NCBI GenBank assembly: GCA_020847985.1
Contig: JADLBC010000008.1
Coordinates: forward strand, 62,001 to 126,000
From: Dehalococcoidia bacterium
GTDB lineage: Bacteria; Chloroflexota; Dehalococcoidia; Tepidiformales; Tepidiformaceae
Length of the DNA: 64,000 nucleotides
Reading direction: 5' to 3'
Both the position numbers and the translations under genes were made by a program. Below the pieces are notes generated by a model that saw nothing but the letters and a program-made list of their open reading frames with translations, made no database searches and was not told the DNA's origin. Positions 58,127 to 64,000 of this stretch are shown here, piece by piece. How positions within the stretch are numbered: the first letter of the stretch is position 1; every line of letters starts with the position of its first letter.

Positions 58127-59695
58127 TTAGGCGTCCTCCTCGCGCATCCAGGTTTGGACCACGTCCGCCACCGCCCGCGGGTTCTGCGCCGCCAGCGAGT
58201 GAATGCGTTCCTCCGCCGGGTCCGGGGCGGCTTCCAGCGCCGGGAGCGGTGCCGCCGCCGAGAGCGCCCGGTTGCCGATCGCCGTCGCCGCCTGCAGCGC
58301 CAGCTGCTGCGGCGGCGCCACCAGCGCCAGCTGCCGCTTGTTCAGCGACTTCAGCAGCAGCGTCACGAGCACGAACGCCAGCGCTACCGCCAGGATTGGC
58401 AGAACAAGCTTCAGGTACTGCAGGTACTGCCCCAGCCCATCGCCGGCCGCGCCGACGAGGTCCTCGCGCACGCTCGCATCGAACGGCAGCCGGGCCACGT
58501 TCAGCGTGTCGCCGCGCGTCTGGTCGATGCCCACCGCCGCCGCCACCGCGCTCGTCAGCGCCTGTTCCTGCGCCGCCGTCACACTCTCGTCCAGCACCAC
58601 CGAGACGCTCAGCCGGTCGAGCGCGCCCGGCGCCCGCACCGTCGTCTTCTCCGTGCGCGGCACCTCGTTGTTGGTCGTCGTTTCCGTGCGCGAATACGTG
58701 CTGTTCCCGTTCGCCGTCGTCCCCGTGCCCGCCGTCGCGCCGTTGCTCCCAGTCCCAGGGATGTTGCCGACGTTCAGGCCGTTCCCCGAAAACGTCTCCG
58801 TGGTCGAGCTGGAACTGCGCGGCACCGCCTGCGCGGCCGTTCCGAAGGTGTCCTCCTTGCTCGTCACGGTGTCGAAGTTGAGCTTCGCGCGCACCGTCAC
58901 CGCGCTCCGGCCAGAGCCCACCACCTTGTCGAGCGTCGCCTGCACGTCGCGTGCCAGCGCCGTCTCGTACTTCCGCTGGAGGTCCATCTGCGTCGCGCTC
59001 GCGCCCGTCGAGAACGGGTTATCGAAGGTCGACCCGTCGAACAGCACGTGGCCCGTCTGGTCCATGATCGTGACGCCGCCCGAAGCCAGCCCGGGCACCG
59101 AGTTCGAAACAAGGTTCGTGATGCCGCGCACCTGGTCCTGCGTGAGGTCCCGCCCCGACTTCAGCTGCAGGAGCACGCTCGCCGTCGTCTTCTCCTGGTC
59201 CTCCTTGAAGACGCTCTCCTTGGGCATCACCAGGTGCACGCGGCTCGCCTTCACCGAATCGATCGAATTGATCGAACGCGCCAGTTCCCCTTCGAGGGCG
59301 CGCTGGTAGTTCACCTGCTGCACGTAGTCGGTAGCCCCGAAGTTCGTCTTGTCGAAGACTTCAAAGCCGATGCTCGCACCGTTGCGCGGCAACCCCGCCG
59401 ACGCCAGCTTGATGCGCGCCTCCCCGACCTTCTCCGCCGCCACCGACACGCTCGTGCCGTTCGCCCCGAGGTCATAGGCGATGCCCGCCTTCTGCAGTTC
59501 GGCCGCGATCGATGCCGCGTCCTCCGGGTCCAGCCCCGAATACGCCGTCACCATGTTCGGCGAAGACGACGCGATGAAGACGAAGTAGAGGACGACGATG
59601 GTGCCGCCGACGATCCCCGCCATCGCCATCTGCCGGCCGCGGGGGATCTGGTTCCAGCGTTCGAGAATCTGCCCGATCGGGGAACCACTGCCCAT
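58127..59695 (-). CDS. fliF: Flagellar MS-ring protein FliF
   Basis: FliF forms the MS ring in the cytoplasmic membrane. The 522-residue protein has a first transmembrane helix at about 25-45, ring-building motifs (SGLDPEDAASIAAELQKAGIAY; YQRALEGELARSINSIDSVKASRVHLVMP), a flexible Thr/Asn-rich insertion near 295-345, a second helix at about 430-455 and a short C-terminal tail that binds FliG. GGAGG precedes the ATG. It is the first gene of the leftward flagellar operon. Confidence 0.96.
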   Translation of the reverse strand: MGSGSPIGQILERWNQIPRGRQMAMAGIVGGTIVVLYFVFIASSSPNMVTAYSGLDPEDAASIAAELQKAGIAYDLGANGTSVSVAAEKVGEARIKLASAGLPRNGASIGFEVFDKTNFGATDYVQQVNYQRALEGELARSINSIDSVKASRVHLVMPKESVFKEDQEKTTASVLLQLKSGRDLTQDQVRGITNLVSNSVPGLASGGVTIMDQTGHVLFDGSTFDNPFSTGASATQMDLQRKYETALARDVQATLDKVVGSGRSAVTVRAKLNFDTVTSKEDTFGTAAQAVPRSSSSTTETFSGNGLNVGNIPGTGSNGATAGTGTTANGNSTYSRTETTTNNEVPRTEKTTVRAPGALDRLSVSVVLDESVTAAQEQALTSAVAAAVGIDQTRGDTLNVARLPFDASVREDLVGAAGDGLGQYLQYLKLVLPILAVALAFVLVTLLLKSLNKRQLALVAPPQQLALQAATAIGNRALSAAAPLPALEAAPDPAEERIHSLAAQNPRAVADVVQTWMREEDA

Positions 59696-59881
59696 GTTTC
59701 GCCTCCGTCACGGGCTTTCACCCGCCGTTGGGCCGAGGGTACCCGCCCGGTAGCGTGATTCCGTATGCCCCGCTTCCCGCATTCATCGCCCGCGTTCCCG
59801 CGTTCCCGGGAGGCAAATCCCCTATACCGCCACGCGCGCTCCCCACGGGCGCCCCGTCGTGGGCCAGGGCGGCGCACTCGG

Positions 59882-59910
59882 TTTACGGCCCTTCTCTGTT
59901 CCCGTATTGT
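59882..59910 (+). promoter_or_regulatory. Promoter of the MaoC-SDR operon
   Basis: TTTACG (59882-59887), a 17-base spacer and TATTGT (59905-59910), 38 bases before the first MaoC gene. This is one of the better sigma-70-like matches in the window. No clear flagellar promoter was found for the divergent fliF. Confidence 0.55.
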
Positions 59911-59947
59911 TTCGTCCGCGTCTAACCCACCCTCTTGGAGGTCATGG

Positions 59948-60451
59948 ATGTCCGAAGCGGACAAATTCGAACTCATCAGCCAGGAAATGCTCGACGCCAT
60001 CGGCAAGAAGTCCTCGCCGACGAAGCTCGAGGTCGACAAGCTGCAAATTCGCCTCTTCGCGCGCGCGGTCGGCCACACCGACCCCATCTATTACGACGAA
60101 GAAGAGGCGAAGAAGGCCGGCTTCCGCAGCCTTCCCTGCCCTCCCGGGTACCTCGGTACCCCCATCTTCGACCCGAGCAAGGCGGCGGCCGCCGCCGCCG
60201 GGCCCGCCGCCCGCGGTGGCCCTCAGCCCAAGAAGCCCCTGAACCGCGTGCTCAACGGCGGCACCGTCATCGAGTATTTCGACGACATCTGCGCCGGCGA
60301 CACCCTCACCTCGCAGAGCTACCTCGCCGACGTCGTGGAGTCCCCGAGCGCATCCCTCGGCCTGCTCCTCATCTCCACCAACAAGACCGAATACACCAAC
60401 CAGGACGGCAAGGTCGTTGCCGTCACCACCGGCACCAGCATCCGGTACTAA
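59948..60451 (+). CDS. MaoC-like dehydratase, N-terminal-type subunit
   Basis: This is a 167-residue hot-dog-fold protein of the type found as the partner half of two-gene hydratases (HadA- or FAS1_DH-like): LQIRLFARAVGHTDPIYYDEEEAKKAGFRSLPCPPGYL, then VLNGGTVIEYFDDICAGDTLTSQSYLADV. The catalytic Asp/His set is incomplete, as is usual in this subunit. The ATG at 59948 follows TTGGAGG. It is 10 bases upstream of the catalytic-type MaoC gene, suggesting a heterodimer. Confidence 0.88.
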   Translation: MSEADKFELISQEMLDAIGKKSSPTKLEVDKLQIRLFARAVGHTDPIYYDEEEAKKAGFRSLPCPPGYLGTPIFDPSKAAAAAAGPAARGGPQPKKPLNRVLNGGTVIEYFDDICAGDTLTSQSYLADVVESPSASLGLLLISTNKTEYTNQDGKVVAVTTGTSIRY

Positions 60452-60461
60452 GGAGAGAGCA

Positions 60462-60878
60462 TTGGCCGCAACCTGGGACGAAGTGACGGAGGGGATGGAG
60501 ATCCCCACCCTCAAGAAGAACTGCTCCACTCAGCAGCTCGTGGTCTGGGCCGCCGGTTCCGGCGATTTCTACCAGATCCACTACGACAAGGAGTTCGCGC
60601 AGAACAACAAGCTGAAGGACATCATCGTCCACGGCGCCCTCAAGAACGCCTTCCTCGGCCAGCTCCTCCATGATTGGGTCGGCCGCAACGGCCGCATCAA
60701 GTCCTTCGGCTGCTCCTACCGCGCCATGGACTACCCCAACGAGGACATCCTCTGCCGCGGCATCGTCACCAAGAAGTACGAAGCCGATGGCCAGAAGCTC
60801 GTCGACCTCGAAATCTGGACCGAGAACCCCCAGGGCCAGAAGACCACCCCCGGCACCGCCACGGTGGCCTTCCGCTAA
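60462..60878 (+). CDS. MaoC-like (R)-hydratase, catalytic-type subunit
   Basis: This is a 138-residue hot-dog protein with the hydratase-2-type motif SGDFYQIHYDKEFAQNNKLKDIIVHGALKNAFLGQLLHDW: the Asp and His sit in the expected catalytic spacing. It would hydrate enoyl-CoA or dehydrate 3-hydroxyacyl-ACP together with the upstream gene. The start is TTG at 60462, after AGGAGAGAG. An intercistronic hairpin (60901-60940) follows before the SDR gene. Confidence 0.9.
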   Translation: MAATWDEVTEGMEIPTLKKNCSTQQLVVWAAGSGDFYQIHYDKEFAQNNKLKDIIVHGALKNAFLGQLLHDWVGRNGRIKSFGCSYRAMDYPNEDILCRGIVTKKYEADGQKLVDLEIWTENPQGQKTTPGTATVAFR

Positions 60879-60900
60879 CCCACGGGCGCGAATGCACCTT

Positions 60901-60940
60901 CCGAATGACGCGGCCGGGTCTCTCCAGCCGCGTCGTTCGG
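60901..60940 (+). other. Intercistronic stem-loop between MaoC and SDR genes
   Basis: CCGAATGACGCGGC pairs with GCCGCGTCGTTCGG (one T-G wobble). The 14-base stem has no T-run and the next gene's ribosome site follows, so it may be an attenuator or a message-stability element. Confidence 0.55.
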
Positions 60941-60959
60941 CGTTCGAAAGGAATGGAAT

Positions 60960-61949
60960 GTGGCTAATCTGCTCGAAGGCAAAGTCATCGCCATGACGGG
61001 CGCCGGTCGCGGCATCGGGCGTGAGTGCGCCCTCCTCGCCGCGTCGGAAGGCGCCCGTGTCATCGTCAACGATCCCGGCGTCAACCCGGATGGCTCCGGC
61101 ACCGACAACGGCCCCGCCGCCCAGGTCGTCGAGGAGATCAAGAAGGCCGGCGGCGAGGCCGTCGCCAACTTCGCCGATGTCTCCACCATGGAAGGCGGCG
61201 AGAGCGTCATCCGCACCGCCCTCGATACCTACGGCCGCCTCGATGGCCTCATCAACCTCGCGGCCATCCTCCGCGACCGCATGATCTTCAACCTCACCGA
61301 ACAGGAATGGGACGACGTCATCCGCGTCGACCTCAAAGGCCACTTCACCACCATCAAGCCCGCATCCGTGCTCATGCGGCAGCAGCGCTACGGGCGCATC
61401 GTCAACTACAGCTCCGTCTCCGGCCTCCAGGGGAACTCCGGGCAGGCGAACTATGGCGCCGCGAAAGCCGGCGTCGCCGGCCTCACCCGCGTCGCCGCCC
61501 GCGACCTCGGCCGCTACGGCGTCACCGTGAACTGCATCGCCCCGGGCGCCGCCACCCGCCTCACCGCCACCGTCCCGCAGTCCGCCCGCGACCTGCGCGC
61601 GGCCCGTGGCATCGCCGGCGGCGGCGCGCCCGCACCCGTGGCCGGCGCCGCACCCGCTCCCGTCCAGGCCCCCGAAGCCGATCCCATGCGCGGCCCCGAC
61701 ATGGTCGCCCCCATGACCGTCTACCTCCTGCTCGATGAGGCGTGGAACATCAACGGCCGCATCTTCCAGGTCTCCGGCGGCCACGTCGGCCTCCTCCAGG
61801 ACATGTACCCGCCCTTCAAGAACATCTACAAGAACGGCCGATGGACGCTCGATGAGCTTCGCCAGCTCGTTCCTGCCCAGCTCATGAACGGCGTCGCCAA
61901 CCCGGCCGCGCCGCCCGCCGACCTCCAGGTCCCCGGTCGCGATTCCTAG
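60960..61949 (+). CDS. SDR-family (3R)-hydroxyacyl dehydrogenase-like protein
   Basis: This is a 329-residue short-chain dehydrogenase: TGAGRGIGRE, VSTMEG, NLAAILRDRM, the catalytic Ser in NYSSVSG and Tyr-Lys in QANYGAAKAG. A 35-residue Ala/Pro-rich linker (about residues 219-247) is inserted before the last strand. With two MaoC genes directly upstream this makes a hydratase-dehydrogenase set for acyl-CoA oxidation or fatty-acyl elongation. The GTG at 60960 follows AAAGGA. It is related to the SDR at 11375-12283. Confidence 0.88.
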   Translation: MANLLEGKVIAMTGAGRGIGRECALLAASEGARVIVNDPGVNPDGSGTDNGPAAQVVEEIKKAGGEAVANFADVSTMEGGESVIRTALDTYGRLDGLINLAAILRDRMIFNLTEQEWDDVIRVDLKGHFTTIKPASVLMRQQRYGRIVNYSSVSGLQGNSGQANYGAAKAGVAGLTRVAARDLGRYGVTVNCIAPGAATRLTATVPQSARDLRAARGIAGGGAPAPVAGAAPAPVQAPEADPMRGPDMVAPMTVYLLLDEAWNINGRIFQVSGGHVGLLQDMYPPFKNIYKNGRWTLDELRQLVPAQLMNGVANPAAPPADLQVPGRDS

Positions 61950-61976
61950 CCGCTCAACGCGGACACCACCGTTTAC

Positions 61977-62002
61977 GAGGCCGGCCCACCTGGGCCGGCC
62001 TC
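61977..62002 (+). terminator. Terminator of the MaoC-SDR operon
   Basis: GAGGCCGGCCC (61977-61987) and GGGCCGGCCTC (61992-62002), an 11-base stem with ACCT loop, 27 bases after the SDR stop. Confidence 0.65.
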
Positions 62003-62116
62003 CCGCGTTTGCCGCTGGTCGCGCGTTCGTGTGCGAATTGTGCCCGCTCGATCCCGCCCGGCACCTTTTGGGCGCGCCTGCCCATACCTCCCTCGAACAC
62101 CCCGGGAGGTACGCAC

Positions 62117-62791
62117 ATGAACTGGAAATTCCCCGTCCTCGGTATCGCCGGCACCGTTGGCCTCTCCGCCATCGGCATCGCCTTTGCCGCTTCCGCTCTC
62201 GAACTTGGCGCGTCCAGCACCGACGACCAGCACGCCTCGTCCAGCCAGGACTCCACCAGCCTCGACTCCCACGACCTTGAGTGCCCGCGAGGCTATTACG
62301 TCGCCAACGTCGAAGCCGTGGAAACGACCTGGGGTCTCTATCCCTCCATCGCCCAGGTCACCCTCACCTGCCGCAACATCGATGACAGGACAGACACCGA
62401 GCGCGTCAGCTGGCCCGATGACAGGCTCTACATCGAAGGCGCCTCCTGGTTCGATGCCGACTACGTCCGCGACCAGGGCTGCGCCGCCGAGGGCGGCTTC
62501 ATGACCGGTCTCCGCATCGACTCCGACCGCTACATCAAGGATCTCCAGGTCCGCTGCGGCGAGAAGGTCATCAGCACCCGCGGCGGCACCCGCTCCGTCA
62601 AAATCGACAACCATGGCTACTCCGGCGACTGGCTGTTCGACCGCACCGAGTCCGACGACGACACCGCCTCGCTCGTCTGCGACAACGGTGACCGCGTCAT
62701 GACGGGCGTCCGCCTGCGTTACAAGGAGGATGCCGATGAGATCGCGCTCACCCGGGTGCAGCTGATCTGCGCCACCGTCCGCGTGAAGTAG
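62117..62791 (+). CDS. Secreted protein with three cysteine-bracketed repeats, function unknown
   Basis: This is a 224-residue protein. The signal peptide MNWKFPVLGIAGTVGLSAIG...FAASA ends near residue 25-27. A Ser/Asp/Gln-rich linker leads to three repeats, each bounded by a Cys pair (56/85, 122/147, 188/218) with the pattern C-x-G-x(3,5)-V/T-G-hydrophobic strand...-L/V-x-V-x-L-x-C. The regular triple repeat suggests a beta-prism or related triangular fold, possibly carbohydrate-binding, by analogy with vitelline outer-layer proteins; that is an inference. GGGAGG precedes the ATG. No family name recognised. Confidence 0.7.
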   Translation: MNWKFPVLGIAGTVGLSAIGIAFAASALELGASSTDDQHASSSQDSTSLDSHDLECPRGYYVANVEAVETTWGLYPSIAQVTLTCRNIDDRTDTERVSWPDDRLYIEGASWFDADYVRDQGCAAEGGFMTGLRIDSDRYIKDLQVRCGEKVISTRGGTRSVKIDNHGYSGDWLFDRTESDDDTASLVCDNGDRVMTGVRLRYKEDADEIALTRVQLICATVRVK

Positions 62792-62818
62792 ACCGCCAAC
62801 CTTAAGCTTCCCGAAATG

Positions 62819-62855
62819 CGGGGCGGGCGCCGGTGATGCCGGTAGGCCCGCCCCG
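62819..62855 (+). terminator. Terminator after the repeat protein
   Basis: CGGGGCGGGC (62819-62828) and GCCCGCCCCG (62846-62855) with an inner CCGG/CCGG stem. Confidence 0.6.
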
Positions 62856-62888
62856 TTGCGCATCCTGAAGGCACCCGGGAGGTGTCCG

Positions 62889-63896
62889 ATGGTTTCGTTC
62901 GGTTGGAAAGCGGGCGCGGAGCAGTACGGCCCGCGCGAACTCCTCGATATGGCCGTTGCCGCCGAGGAGTCCGGGTTCGACCTGGTCAGTATCAGCGACC
63001 ACTTCCATCCCTGGGACGAATCCGGCCAGTCACCCTTCGCCTGGACCTGGCTGGGCGCCGCCGCGGCCCGCACGTCCCGCGTTCGCCTCGGCACCGGGCT
63101 CACCGCGCCCATCCTTCGCTACCACCCCGCAATCATCGCCCAGGCCGTCGCCACCCTCGCCGAACTCGCTCCCGGGCGCGCTTTTATCGCCGTCGGCACG
63201 GGCGAGGCGCTCAACGAGTACTCGGCGACCGGCCTCTGGCCCGGGCACCGGGGCCGCCAGCGACGCGTCGAGGATGCGGTTTCACTCATGCGCGAACTCT
63301 TCGCGGGCGAACCCGTCAGCCACCGTGGCCGGTACTACCAGACGCACGCGGCCCGCCTCTACACCTGCCCGCCGAAAGCGCCGCCCATCTATGTCGGGTC
63401 GTCCGTTCCCGCGAGCGCCCGTTTCGCCGGCCGCATCGGCGATGGGCTCCTCACCGTCGGCGGGAAGGAACCCGCGTTCTACCGCGAACTGCTCGGTGAG
63501 TTCGAAGCCGGTGCCCGCGAAGCCGGCAAGGATCCCGCGAGCCTGCCGCGTGCAATCGAGCTGAGCGTGTCCTACGGGAACCCACGCGACCGCGCCCTCG
63601 CCGCGAAGAAGCAGTTCTGGGCCGGTGCGATGGTGCCCGCGCTCTTTCGCCACCGCATCTACACGCCCGCCGAGTCCGCCGCGAACGGCGCCGTCGTCGG
63701 TGAGGACGTGATGGCGAAAGCCATGTTCTCCGATGACCCCGCGGAGCACGTCGCCTTCGCCCGCGCGTTCCTCGACCTCGGCTTCACGGACCTGGTCTTC
63801 CACAGCCCGGGGCCCGACCAGCGCGCTTTCATCGCCGGCTACGGCCGCGATGTCCTCCCCCGCCTGCGCGAGGCCGTTCGCTCCCGCGCGGCCTAG
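62889..63896 (+). CDS. LLM-class (luciferase-like) F420-dependent oxidoreductase, G6PDH family
   Basis: This is a 335-residue TIM-barrel oxidoreductase. SISDHFHPWDESGQSPFAWTWLG, RVRLGTGLTAPILRYHPAIIAQA and AVGTGEALNEYSA match F420-dependent glucose-6-phosphate dehydrogenase-like enzymes more closely than FMN luciferases. The substrate is uncertain; many members act on other secondary alcohols or aldehydes. The ATG at 62889 follows GGGAGGTG. It implies F420 is made in this organism. Its stop overlaps that of the convergent fabZ. Confidence 0.88.
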   Translation: MVSFGWKAGAEQYGPRELLDMAVAAEESGFDLVSISDHFHPWDESGQSPFAWTWLGAAAARTSRVRLGTGLTAPILRYHPAIIAQAVATLAELAPGRAFIAVGTGEALNEYSATGLWPGHRGRQRRVEDAVSLMRELFAGEPVSHRGRYYQTHAARLYTCPPKAPPIYVGSSVPASARFAGRIGDGLLTVGGKEPAFYRELLGEFEAGAREAGKDPASLPRAIELSVSYGNPRDRALAAKKQFWAGAMVPALFRHRIYTPAESAANGAVVGEDVMAKAMFSDDPAEHVAFARAFLDLGFTDLVFHSPGPDQRAFIAGYGRDVLPRLREAVRSRAA

Positions 63897-64000
63897 CCTT
63901 CGGCGGGCGCGTCCACCAGCGCGAACGAGATCGTGCCCTCCGCCGCGAGCTTCCCTTCGACGGTCGCCTTCACGGCGCCCTTGCCGATGGGCCCGCGCAG
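63893..64000 (-). CDS. fabZ: 3-hydroxyacyl-ACP dehydratase FabZ, C-terminal fragment
   Basis: The last 35 codons of a minus-strand gene are visible. They read LRGPIGKGAVKATVEGKLAA followed by EGTISFAL, matching the end of the FabZ hot-dog fold (G-K-G-x-A-x-V-x-G-x-x-A-A-E). FabZ dehydrates 3-hydroxyacyl-ACP in fatty acid synthesis. The remainder lies beyond the window. Confidence 0.75.
   Translation of the reverse strand: MRGPIGKGAVKATVEGKLAAEGTISFALVDAPAEG

Noticed and set aside
1..64000. CRISPR arrays, insertion sequences, integrases, rRNA genes
   Set aside because: I saw no regularly spaced identical repeats, transposase or integrase motifs, or rRNA-like sequence on either strand.

Overview
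The window is a very GC-rich, densely packed bacterial chromosome segment. I think it comes from a thermophilic, Tepidiforma-like member of the Chloroflexota (Dehalococcoidia side). The reasons are a Gram-positive-style SipW/TasA-type surface cluster beside a complete division cluster, scattered nuo genes with a NuoG carrying a duplicated cysteine motif, an F420-dependent-type luciferase-fold oxidoreductase, and a flagellar operon. The taxon is an inference from gene content; no rRNA is present to confirm it. I found no tRNA, rRNA, CRISPR array, insertion sequence or prophage.

Layout. 1-8.34 kb: dcw division and cell-wall cluster ftsW(partial)-murG-murC-murB-ddl-ftsQ-ftsA-ftsZ, mostly translationally coupled by ATGA overlaps and closed by a strong terminator. 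8.4-14.6 kb: alpha/beta hydrolase, asnB-type asparagine synthase, an SDR, an RNHCP protein, a degenerate GGDEF-like protein, nuoI and a HicB-like antitoxin with a suspected frameshift. 14.7-19 kb: nuoG and leuA. 19.1-26.9 kb: stress and redox genes (two UspA-type proteins, GNAT-like, PPOX, Tat-exported multicopper oxidase), then two HtrA-like proteases without export signals followed by a LuxR regulator whose receiver has lost its phospho-Asp, then a serine hydrolase. 26.9-30.8 kb: a small nuoB operon on the minus strand, an MBL hydrolase, an NTF2-like protein, a class-I glutamine amidotransferase-like C26 peptidase and a CDGSH protein.

31.5-37.4 kb holds the most distinctive system: three paralogous secreted proteins with SipW-type signal peptides, a SipW-like signal peptidase fused behind about 280 residues of membrane domain, a fourth protein with a SipW-like signal and a Pro/Thr tail, and a C-terminally anchored protein sharing the same core motif. 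It looks like a self-contained surface filament or coat operon, with a stable stem-loop after each of the three subunit genes. The 700-base AT-richer region in front carries inverted repeats and a candidate minus-strand small RNA.

37.4-49.4 kb: glycerate kinase, inositol-phosphatase family, CorC-type transporter, CoA-transferase, folC, cyclophilin, a P-loop kinase, rpsO-pnp (PNPase with an RGG-rich tail), a cysteine-rich protein and a secreted beta-propeller. 49.4-59.7 kb: a 12-gene flagellar operon on the minus strand, fliF-G-H-I-J-flgB-flgC-fliE-fliK-flgD-flg_new-flgE. 59.9-64 kb: a MaoC/MaoC/SDR acyl-CoA (or ACP) hydratase-dehydrogenase operon, a secreted protein with three cysteine-bracketed repeats, an LLM-class oxidoreductase and the 3' end of fabZ.

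Two signals cut across the window. First, at least seven genes have a -10-like hexamer only 6-7 bases before the start codon, which implies leaderless mRNAs. Second, two intergenic loci are built from degenerate 7-base tandem repeats that start inside the stop codon of the flanking gene.
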